Shown here in pieces: positions 24,645 through 36,600 of a stretch of DNA of 64,000 nucleotides (positions are counted from its first letter, which is position 1; each line of letters opens with the position of its first letter). This stretch comes from Callaeas wilsoni (Eukaryota; Chordata; Aves; Passeriformes; Callaeidae): the NCBI GenBank assembly GCA_013398955.1, contig VWPU01014838.1, positions 1-64,000 of the forward strand. Direction: 5' to 3'. The position numbers and the translations under genes are program-made. The notes below the pieces were generated by a model. That model had not been told where the DNA came from, did no database searches, and saw only the letters and a program-made list of their open reading frames with translations.

Positions 24645-27600
24645 GTAATACACTAAAGAAATGACTCTTCAAATTGATATAAAAATTGTTTTTGTACATT
24701 TATACCCAATGTCAGAGAGAGGTGAAGAATTGAGGAAAATTTTTTCTAACTATGAATTATAATTAGGGATAATGTGGTATGTTTTATGAAACTTATAACT
24801 ACAATAGGGGAGTTTTCCTTTAAAAATGCAAAATGTAATGCAACAGCTCATTAAATTTTGGGTTTGTTCATGCATGCTGAGGTTTCATATTTGCAAAAGC
24901 AACGTAAGGCTCTTACAATTGTAAGACTGCCAAAAGCAAGATAAGTGACAGTATTTAGCAGTTCCATTTTGGTAGTCAGGTCTGCTGGAAGATCTGTTTG
25001 AGAAGTGTTCTGCCCAGTTGCAGGATATTTTCTGCATGACTGTTGATTTGAGGAAATTATGGCTGTTCCATTGATGCTCTGCTAGTGGAAACACTCGACT
25101 TTAATACTCACTACAAAGTGCTTAGTACTCTTTAAGTTGGTGTGAACTAATTTTTTTCTCCCCTCAGAAAATAAATATTAATTAGTAATGTATGCATGCA
25201 GAATGGAGCTCAAAGTGCATCAGTAACTTTTCCTTTGCTCTCTTGAGAGCAGGCCAACACATTCCAGTGGTTGTGTTTCGCATACAGAAGTGTTTAATAC
25301 GCATTTACTACAGATAAGTTCTGAGCCGGCTGTGAATGAAAATTGTGTTGTAGATTTCAGCATCATTCATTTTCCTATGAATGGTGTTGCAGAAGGATGT
25401 GTGTTGTGACCCTCTGTATGATAAACAGGGGAAAAGAAGGAACCAGTGGGTGATGACAATTTAGCATGATAGATGGAAGGGTTTTTCTGCAAAAGGCCAA
25501 TAGGTCTTGGATTCTGAAAAGCAATTAGGATTCAAAATTACTTTTCTATTAGATTACACTACCTTCAGGGAAAGAGGAAATTTACAACATATTTCTTCAG
25601 TCAGCAGGAAAGCTTCCATGACAGACATGGAAGCTTCATTTTCCTGGTAGAGGGATCCTGGAGTATAGGGACAAAGAACTTCAAGATCATGCACAATGAT
25701 CAATGGCAAGACAAAATCCATGTTGGTGTGATTCAGCACAGCAATGTGATATACACTGAATTCCTGTTGAACACTTTTTATAACAAGAATGATTCCTTAT
25801 AGAAGATACAAAAATTACATTACAAAGAAGGAGGCACCAAAACAGGCCGGAGCCTCCAGTTTATGCTAGAGAATCACTTCGTAGCAAGCGCTGATAGCCA
25901 AAAAGAGGCTTGCCCAGAGCCTTTCCAGTGAGTACTCTGCTGCAGCAATGGCTTTGAGGAGCAATGGGATCTATGTCTTTGAAGCTGACATAGGGATGAT
26001 AAAATCCCCCTTGGGAGCTGTTTTTAATAGCTGATGATGCAGGGAGAGTTCACAGTGGAAAATCTTGATGCACTGAAAAACATAAAAAATAATGTCAATC
26101 AGGTCTGTTAATCCAAACATCTCCCTGGTCAGGATAAGGAACAAACCTTTTGCTGGGTGTATAATGGCAAATATACACATGGCTTTCTGCAGTACCTGAT
26201 AAAAGTACCTTAGCTAGCTGCACTGCAGTGCAATTTTTTAACCAAAGAATATTGCCCATGTTACTCAGTTTGCAAGTCACAATTTGTGCTTTGCTTCAGG
26301 CAAGAGCCACTACCCTCTTTGCTATGGTAAATAGCTTCTGAGGTAAGACATTGCTTCACATCAAGCCCTCATATTCATAGTTCCTCAGTGTCTGAAAGGA
26401 ACCAGAGCAGATACCCCCGGCAGGTATCTTAATAAAAAGAGAGAAACAGACAATTCAGGGATATTTAAAAAAGAACCTCCTAGAAACATAGCTTTTCCAT
26501 CTCCAGCTGACCATACTGCTTCAGTGGGACTGTCAGCAGCCACCGTCTGTCAACAAAACTGAAGTCTCACAGGAGCACTGTGCAGAGGGGGTGTGAGGAA
26601 ATCCATCTTTGGATATGTGGGAGGTATTGGCAAGATGTGAGCTGCAAATCCATGGTAATTCTGAGGTGCTACCCAAAAGCTTTTCCTAGATAAGAAACAG
26701 AAAGTGGAATCTCTTACTACCTCTTTTAGATGGCAACAGTGGCTTGGATGCCACACAGCCTGAGAGGCTGCCAACCCCAAAGAAAATAACAGTTCAGTAA
26801 TGCCTTTAGGTAACACAGCAACTTTTATCAGATGTCACACGCTGGTTTTGGGGCTGAGTTTGTTCTGACTTGGTGCTGCATTATCAGTCGCCTTATCATG
26901 TAGAGGAAGGATGACTGAAGTACAGAACATGCACAGTTGCTCTTTAACATTACATATTCATGCCAGCTATGTATTTAGGTAATACTGTAGATGTGTTTGT
27001 TAAGTTGCAAAAAGAAAAATGGAATGCATGACAAATCAAAAAGCTGATCTCTTTTGACTGTGGTGTAAGTGTATGGCATTGATTGGGGATGGCAGGAAGA
27101 GAGAGTTCTGGAGCATTTCTTCTCTCTGTGCTCATCCTTATAGAGATTGTGACTGTCCTTTAAAGCTCCTTGTTGTCTTCCTGTGTGTTGTGTTCACACA
27201 GAGGTGATATTTTACATGTGTTGGATATATGCTCTTTGTTCTCCTTGTTATGCCATATAATTGATCCAGCTCTCCAGGTTTCATTCCCTTTGTGATCAGA
27301 AACTTACTGAGAAAGGGACACTGGGATGACCACACTTCTTGTCTAAGGCTTTTTGTAACAATAGCTGAACCTCTCATGCATCCTAGGCCTAGTGAGATCT
27401 TGAACACCCCAAAACTGGCTGGTGTTTGCAGGGGTGTTGGGGGCCAAAATGAAGAGCTGAACCTTTCTTCCTAAAGACAGAAGCAACTCGTGAATTATAT
27501 CTGCTCAGGTGGTTTGCAGAGAGAACAGCTGGGCCTGACTCAGTATGAGCTCTGCACTCCCACCCACTCTTTTTCCCACCAAGAGCTGAGCAGACTCCCA

Positions 27601-30600
27601 GATGAAAAAGCATTCCCCAGCTCCTGCAAGCGGAGAAAGAGTGCTGCTTTGGAAGTGGAGTGCACTGCCATGGAGCAGCAGTAGCACTACCTGGTGTTTT
27701 ATGGCAGAGAACAGGGAGATTTAATGGGAGATGCAGCAGTAAACTTAATACATATAGAGGCACACTCGTTTAGAGAGAGAGAAGTTAAGGAAAGCATATT
27801 TGCTTTCATCTCAGTGATGCATGTATTTATTGCTAAGATCTGCATAAATTCGTCTCAGAAAATGAAGATCAACTTTCTGTGAAGCCTGTTTTATCTTGTC
27901 CTGTCATCTGTTTTTATATATTCACTGACCTTCTTTCCTGTAATAAATCTATTAATTCCCTTTTCTCCAGTCACCTTCTCTTAAACTGCCAGTTTTTTCA
28001 ATTTAAAGAATTGCATTTCAGGGACAGCATGTTGACAGGAGAAAAAAGATACCTTTGCAGCAGTAAGATAGGCAGTTTAACAGTGTGGATATTTGTAGGA
28101 GAATAGGTAGTGAGAAAAAGAGTTTGGCAACACAGAGGTGTTTACTCCTGCAAATAAATAGAGATTATCAACAAGGTAAAGAATACCTAGCAGTAGATGT
28201 TTTACACATTCTCATGCACAGCATAGTAGCACAAAAAGTGACCATTTACTACTGTTTTTTTATTATTGCTGGTACACTGAGGACTTGAGAGAGAACATTT
28301 TATGAGCTGAGCAGTGTGGATAACCAATTGTCAGGGCAAAATTGCTGAGTCCATGCTTACCCTTCACGCTGCCTCCAAACCATGTGACTAAAAAGACCCA
28401 GATCGTAGAAGAATCTCGTTGTGAACACATAGTCTGTATGTGCTGTGCAAGAACACATACTGGAAGAAATATCCATTAGTTTTTGTGTTCACATGTGTGT
28501 ATAGACATGAATGCATGTATAGATATATTTAACTGATTGCTTTGTTGTGAGCTAAAAGGATAAGTGGCATAGATTTTTGATGTTGTTCTGAGGTCTCAAC
28601 GTCAGATATTTTTAGCCATAAAATCTCGTTCAATGTGACCTTTTATATTCAAAGATTTTCACACTGCTTTCTGGCAGATCATACCCTCTAGGGGGCAGTT
28701 TGTACCACAAGTGAAAATATTGAAACATAACGATGATCCCTCTGAGATGAAATTATTTCTAGAAGTATTTGGTTAAAGAACTGAACACATTTATCTCTTT
28801 CATGAGAGAGGGAAGACTCAGAAAACTTATGTGGCATAATGGGAACAAGCCCAAACTAGCAAACACAGAAAGCAGTCTTGTGATTGCTGTGTTTCAGCAT
28901 CAGTGAGTGAAAAGAGAATAAAATTAGGTACAGTGCTGTTTTACAGCTAAAATTGCATGCCTCTGACTTCCTTGCAGAGGTAGAACAATGAATAATAATG
29001 CATCTAGGATCACAGAATAAAATTCAACATGAGAAATGAATAATCAAGGTAGAGAAGAAAAAACCGTGTGGTTTAGCTGTTTAATGAGGGCAAGATGACT
29101 GAGGAGGGGGAAGGAATTAACCACGTCACACTATTTGTTATTATAAGGAGCGATGCAAGCAATTCCATAACTGAGGCAGCCATCACCATACGGCAGCTGT
29201 TTTTCACAATGGTTATGACATTTCATGTAGGCAATGCTGCCTCTCTCTCTCATGTTTATTTCTTTGGCCTTTTGTTCTGCATTTGTATGTACCACCTGGT
29301 CTCATGGCATAGTGACAAATCACAGTCAGTCATCAAGGTTCCCTTTGGAATTGGAATTTTTTGTTGTATGTTCTCAGTTGGTAGCAAAGCTCATGGAGAC
29401 ATTTTCAAAATTAGGCCCTTCAAGGACACTGGGAAGCTGGAGAACAGACATGTTTGGCAGTTTGGGTGTGTGCAGATGTTGAGTAATTTAGTTCTTAGTA
29501 TTTGCAAGTTCACATGGCCACACTGAAAACTGGGGGCTGATGGTATTTTATATTTATGGAAAACCTATCTCACTGATTCTTACTTCTGGTTTTAAATCTA
29601 CCATGTTGAATTTTGTTCCACTCCCATGATTCTGACAAAAACCAAGATCACAAAGCGTGTATGCTTATAGTTTCCTGTTTCCTATTTTTTTTTTCAGAAT
29701 GTAACATAGATCTTTCTATAGCAATTGATATTTCAAGGCACATGCAGCCAGCACCCACAATGCTTCTGAAACAGAGACTGCAAGCATTCCTCCCCCGACT
29801 TCTACTACAGATGAAATCACTGCCGAATACCAGCTGTAATGCTCTAGTCGACATTGGGTTCAAGTTCCAAGTATTGGCACAGAACAAACAATTAATCTTT
29901 GACTCTGGTTTTGATGACTATAATGAGGAGCTCATCCGGAAGTTCTTAAATGCACAGACCACTGTGGACACCTACCTGAATGCAGACTTTTTGCAAGCAC
30001 TTGAGGAGAACTTCTTTAATGTGACCTCTGCTAAAGTTAAGGTAACTTAATAGTATGAACATATATCTTGGAAAATTGGGCAGTTTGATATTTACAGACT
30101 CTGATGCTGAGTACTCCAGGAGACAAAAAGTAGTTCAGGAATAGATGACGCTAATAAATAGAATCACAGAATGGTAAAGTTTAGAAGGAATCCCTGGAAG
30201 TCACCTTCTTCAATCCCTCTGTTCAAGGAGTGTCAACTGGAGCAGGCTGTCCAGGGCCATGTCCAGATGGCTTTTGTGTATCTCCAAGAATGGAGACTAC
30301 TCAGCGTCTCCAGACAGCCTGTGCCAGTGCTCAGTCACCCTCATGTTTTCTCAAGTGTATATAGAACTTCCTGTTTTTTCGTTGACCTGATATAACCTGA
30401 TATATCAATTCCAATTCCCTAGGCACTCCTGTAGTGAGATGGTACCCAGAACATTTGGCTTAATACATGTGATGATGAGTGTTCATACAGACAACCTTCT
30501 TATATCTACCATGGAATGATTGCATTTTGGGTAGTGGAAAGTAGTTTTCTTTCAGGAACTCTTATTCCTGAAAGGAAACTACTTTCTTATTCCTGATTCT

Positions 30601-33600
30601 GTGTCTTTGTCCAGAATAGTGACAGCTCGAAGCAGAAGTCACAGAAAAAGGTCATCTGAGAAATTTGTTTACAGACGTTTATTCATGTAATTAACTTGTC
30701 GAATAATTTCAAATAACAAAGCTGAGTTCTACTTACAGGTAACGGATGATCAGGAAAATCTGCCTAGAGGCTGCAGTTTATTCATCCATCTTGAAGTGAG
30801 GTGAAGGGAGAAGCATAAAGCTTCATCTAATCTCTTCTGAAATGAGTGGGGATTCTTTCAACTTGGGTTCAAGAAATTTGGATCTCATTTGAGTGTTTCA
30901 GGGTCAATGCCTTGACAATTTATTCTTAATAAGGCACTGACTCTGTAAAGCACTGAGCATGTCCTGTAGTAGCTGTTTGAATATTAGCACTTACTAAGGT
31001 GCCCATGCTGGAAGATCTTCCTACTAAGGAAGAACTGGTTAGTTCTTGCAAAATACATAAGGAGTTTCCTTTTTCAACTTTATTTTCACTTCTATGAAAC
31101 ATCAGTTTTAATCTGACATGGAATAAGGAAGCCATATTACAAATTCCCCTGCTTTCAGATGAAGGTTGGCATTCCCTTTTTTATAGAATTTGTGACTTAT
31201 CAATTTAAGTTATCATTTGGTGCATATTTAATGTTTGTTTGGTTTTTTTTCCCCAAAGATTTCTTAAAATGTCTGAACAGGGAACATGATCACACAAGAT
31301 TTTGCTTCTTCTGAGTCTCAGAGAAAGAACTTGTTTGACATGAAAGTAAAACCAGTGCTTTTGTCCTCCTAATTGCCAATTCTGGATATCAGCATCAAGC
31401 AAGGCTTCTTTCTGCTTAGGCATTATTATTCTAAGTAAATATGGTGCATATCTCAGCACTTTACCAGTGGATTAATATTCCTCTCTGGTACTGTTTGTGT
31501 GCGAATTGAAAGTACAAGACTTTAGAATGCACATGAAATCACAATTTAATCTTCCTAGGACCCTGAGCAATAACATGCTTGTTCTGTAAAGATTATTAGT
31601 TATAAACCTCATCAGGGATCATGATTCTCTGTTGGTTGAATTTCTTCTTTTCTTTGTTATTTGCTTGCTTAGCAGCAAAAAAGTTGGACCTAATTCCAGC
31701 ATTTTCGACAAAACATGACTTGGATGTGTTCCAACAAGAGCTTGATATAAACAAATGCTTTGTAAACATAATGTATCTTTACATATATTTACATATAATG
31801 CCCACAGTAACACCCCACATTCCCTGTTCCCCATGTTTTTAAAATGGAAAGAACATAGGAAAAACAATCAAATCCAGGCCTACAGTGCAACAATCTGTGA
31901 TGTGTTTACCCATCCATGGTCCAGCCCTCCACCGTATCACAGTGCTTGAGCAAGTGTAGAATTTGTACCAGTGTCTCCATACTGTATGTTTGGTAACTTA
32001 CCAGTTAGCTGCAGCTTAAATTCTTGTCTCCTAGCTGCTTTACTACAGAAGTGAGATGCTTAGTGTGGCAGTCTCTTCATTTCCTTTTGTCACCTGTGGA
32101 AAAATTTACCTTAACAGAAGTAACGGGGTTTGCATTGGTCAAAGTTGTGCCTTGCATAGGGAGTGTAAAATATGAAGGTTGGGAGGGAGAGAGCTATAGC
32201 TGTGCTGGTCCACTTGTTGGTCAGAGTTTAGGAGGATTTTAAGTCATTACCATTGGAGGAAGATTTTAAGTCATTACCATTGGAGACAGGACAGAGTTTA
32301 CTTGTGCAGCTTCTTTCTGGGCAAGCTAATCCACTCTGTGAGTGGGACCTGAGAAGCCTTCTGTTGATTTGAAGAGGGAATTGGAGGAAAGAAATAGGAA
32401 GAGACTGGTAGCTTGAAGAGGAACTAAGAAATTGTGCTTTTCCTCCACCCTGGAAGAGACTTGACTATAGCTCTTTAACCTGAAAAGATGGAAATGTAGC
32501 CAATACAAATTATTAACATTCTGAGGTGAGCTAAACCTTATGTCTAAAGAAGGAAACACAGGGCAGAGAACGGAGCAGGGTGATGTACTGCCTGTGTGGA
32601 AAGGGCAAAAGGACATAAATATCTGCATGGGGAGAGGATTAGACTCAGAGAGGATGCGCTTCCTGGTGTGGCTCAGTTGAAAGCCAACGGGAGCTACTCT
32701 TGCAGACACGGGAAAATTTGTTCACTCTAAATTCTTCTCCACATTCACATATAAGCGAACTCTTCGGACATCAGAGTAAGTTTTTCAGTGGGTAAGTTTT
32801 AAAAGAATTTGTCTTCTACCTCGCATGCTAAGAAGATGACAGATATAATATAATAGCCATGCTATATTCAGCAAGAAAAATCCCTCAAATGGAAGTGCTA
32901 TCAGGGAAGAGAGGCTTGTGTTCTGTTCTCGTTCCTCACTACCATTTTCCAGCACACATATCAGATCTACCACAGTGTAGGTCAATGTGACAATTTCATA
33001 GCCATTTCTCAGTGTGAACTGTACTTTTTACAAAGACTGAACTTTCAGTCCCTTTGCAATTGACTTGGCATTGCTTCCTTTCCTGACAGGTTCTATTAGT
33101 ATTTTCAGATGGGCTGGATGATTCACTGGAAGACCTGAAGAAAGCAGCAGACTCACTTCGCTTTAAAGGTATCACAGTACCACATTGATGCTCCAGCCTC
33201 CTACTACCACAGGCCTGAAGTACATCTCCCCCACTGCAAATTTTCCATGTAACTCTGCCTCTCCATGCTCATGTGGCATTGCCCAGGAGTCCCTGGGAGA
33301 GTATTTGCTTCTCCATGTGAAGCAGTGTACATGATGACTTGTCACTACATGGCAGATGATGCCAGAAATATGCCTAGGGGTGCAGAGGTTCTAGTTTCTG
33401 GAGTCCAGCTCCAACAGCTGGAGCAATTCAGGATGGACCCCTCTCACTGATGAGCAGCACCAGAGGTTAGATACAGCTCTGACTTCTCTAGGTAAAAGCA
33501 GGTCTAAACTTGTGCTTGGGCACTGAGTAACAATCTGGTCTGACAGCTGGGGAGAGAAGTCAATTGGAAAATTACTGGTCTGGATTTTTCTCTTACACAC

Positions 33601-36600
33601 TTTTCTCAATAGATTGATTTCTTTTAACATACTGTGGTGAAGCCTTGAAATGTAAATCTTTCAGGGAATTGCTGTTGTTCACGTTTATATTCTTGGTTAA
33701 ATTGTATGTTTCAGGTATTCACTAATTTAAATCTGTTTTTATGTTGAAGGTCTTGATGCACTTCTATTAGTTGGCCTGGACAATACACAGAACTTGACTG
33801 AATTTTGGGAAATAGAGTTTGGCAGAGGATTTGGATACAATGAACCTCTGAGTGTTGGGTTTGCAGATATTGCAAACATCTTGCAGAGAAACCTTGTAAG
33901 TCTTTCTGTGATATAAACAAAAGGGGGGGGAATCAGTCTTTGTTTTATGGTTAATATATGTAAATGCAATTTTTCTTGTAATTTTTCAGGATACTGTTGC
34001 AGAAAGAAAATGCTGTAATGTTATTTGTAAGTGTCTTGGAGAAAATGGTGATCGTGGTGCCCGGGGAAATCCTGGAAGGAAGGTAGGAGGTCTAAGATAG
34101 ACATTACATGAGAAATGCTTCATTTTTCAAAGCATTTCTGTTTTTTTTGTAATACTTCAGAGCATGCATGCATGACCCCATGACATTTAATGTTAGGACA
34201 GATGAAGGAGAAACATGAAATGTGATCCTTTCTCTGCTGCATGCTCCTATGCAAAAGTATTTTTGTAATAAAAATGATTTGTACATATAAAAATAATTAA
34301 GCACTCTTCTGCATCAATTCAGCAGAAAATGGAGAGGGATTAAAAAAATTAAGTCTGATTAATCAAGAGGCTTATTATCTATTGGGAATGAGAAACTTCC
34401 AACTGAAAAGCTGAAAGTAGAAAATAATCCTTTTTCACTAGGTATGTGCCTTATCCTTTTGTGACTGGTTATTCCAAATGTCCTCTTCTATAAGTCTGTT
34501 TTCATCCAAAAGGATTACTTCTTTTAAGATTTTAAATTGCTTGTTTTAAGCCTTTTTGAATATTAGAGATATCACTACTTCCGCAGCATGCTTGTAGAAT
34601 TCATTATTAAGGTTTTTAATATATGTAGTCTCCATTTGACTACAATTCATTCCATTATTTCTACTTATTCCAGTAGCATGTGAGACAAATGATATCTGTA
34701 GTTCACACTCTTCAGTTATGTGGTTGCAGTTAAATGAAGTTTTCGTTATCTCTTAATAGAAGTATAGTCTTCTAATGCTTCTTCATAAACCAGTTTACTG
34801 CTTTCTTCCATTACTCTTGTTGATTTTCTTACACCTTTCTGTTGTACTAAACAGCTAGATTAAGATGTGTAGACAGCTTTCAGAATGTAAACAGTTGTTT
34901 TGCAACTAGAAATTCCCTTTTTTCCAGTTTCTCTCTGCTCCAGTTTTTGCCCTAAGGGTATGATATTTACATGACTTCCAATACAAAGTTGAAACATTCC
35001 TATGTGTTTGCAAGTCATTGCAATAACTTTGTCCTAACAAGTTTCCAACTCCTTATATTTTTCATTTCACCTTAGAATTTCATCACTGTGTGATGCTTCC
35101 TTTTCCAAATCACTGGGAAGTTGTTTGATTTGACTAAGTATCCCAATGAGCTTTGTTAACCTATCAGAGAGTTTCCTGAAATAACAAACTGAAATTTTAC
35201 ATTAACCATTGTTATTTTCTTGGGTTTGTGTTTGGGGTTTTTTTTCACAGCCATGTCAAATACATAGAACTGCACAGAGTGTCTGTGTAAAATCAGGGAG
35301 CCTGCCCTCAGCATAACCAGATCTAATTTTCAGGAAATGTTTTTGATCTCTATGTGTGGAATAATCTGTTAGAGATGAACCCAGTGTGCTTGCAGAACAA
35401 CATTACTTACCTTTTAAATTCTCGGTTTTTAGGGAAGTACAGGTTATAGAGGATCTCCTGGCCATCCTGGTGAGGAAGGTGGGATTGTAAGTAAACATTT
35501 ATCTTCCTGCTATGATGTTGTTAGTTGGTGCCTGAACCTGTCTGCACTTATTCACTGTTAATGTTAACCCAAAATGTGTTAAAGGAACAGGTAAATACAT
35601 AGATCTGTTTCTCTGTGCCTCTGCACCTCACCATAGATAGTTACACAGTTAAAAAAGCAGCTCACCAAAAGTGAGTTACTTATTCAGTTAAAAAAACCAA
35701 CCCACCTCTAAGTACTGACAATTGAGTTGGAGATTGGTAATGTGGTATAAACATGGCATGATAGCAAGAGCAAGGAACCAGGTGCAACTCAAATTAGCAA
35801 CTGATGTTCTCTTGTGGCCTGTATGAAAATTGCCAGGTGACTTGCATTTGTGTCCTTGGTGCAGTGAATGGTCATGTCTTGCTTTAGTCTTATGTGATGA
35901 ATTAACCAGTAATCATCATTGTATGGATGACATTGAACATTTTCTTTTGTTTCTTAGGGGGAGAGAGGCCCAGCTGGTTTCAGTGGGACTCAAGGAGACA
36001 GAGGATGTCCAGGTGTCAGAGGCCATAAGGCAAGTATATAACCTTGAAACATTTCCTAATTTTGTTTACCACAAACCTGTTTTCTGTACTGGGAACAAAT
36101 CCCTATGCTGTCTTCCTGAAGCATGGATGACTGGCAAGATCCAGCTGTAGGAATGGCAGACAGTGTTTGCTGTCTCATTTTGAAAGGTATTTTGTGTAAC
36201 CCAAGCATGGTTGAATGGTTCAGGATTTTGCTGACTAAGCAACTTGATGATGACTTTTTCACCACCAACTCCAGACTGGCCTTAGTAAAAGCTATAAAGC
36301 TTTATGGAATGGGAATGGAAATGAAGCCTGTACTGTCTTCCCAGAGGAAAGGAGTAAATCCCATATGTGGCAGTAGAGGGTTTTACAGTAGGGACTACCA
36401 ATACTGAGCCCAGCATACCTCTGCACAGCAAGCTATTGTGCCCTGCTTTTCAAGCTCAATAAAAATACTTTTACTAAATTTTATCTATATTTATTTTCAA
36501 TTTCAGGGGGCCAGAGGCTATAGAGGAAGTCAGGTATGTGTTTTCATGTGTGATCAATTTTCTTTGAGAGCAGCGTTCTACTTCCTTTCATGTTACCCTG

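Larger units (their letters stand above)
24645..29697. other. Intron spanning the lost N-terminal domains
   Basis: The predicted intron between exon 1 and exon 2 (5,053 bp) contains the three A-domain relics. I found no intact 500-600 bp A-domain exon in any plus-strand frame. 24645-25600 and 26110-27039 may have held further domains, but I could not identify remnants there. Minus-strand frames such as 27389-27763 are incidental. Confidence 0.55.

Noticed and set aside
25260..25480. Possible N-domain start (an ENCVVDFSI reading)
   Set aside because: A single short resemblance without following strands; not enough.
26280..26820. Possible additional A-domain relic between relics 1 and 2
   Set aside because: Scanned in all plus frames; no ordered A-domain motifs legible.
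27580..27640. SFSHQELSRLPDE resembling the end helix of an A domain
   Set aside because: Plausible, but relic 2 already ends at GGLQ near 27520 and nothing links this segment; left out of the relic span.
29095..29526. 143-aa open frame as a separate gene or an intact exon
   Set aside because: It carries A-domain motifs for only half a domain, then leaves the frame; best read as a decayed exon.
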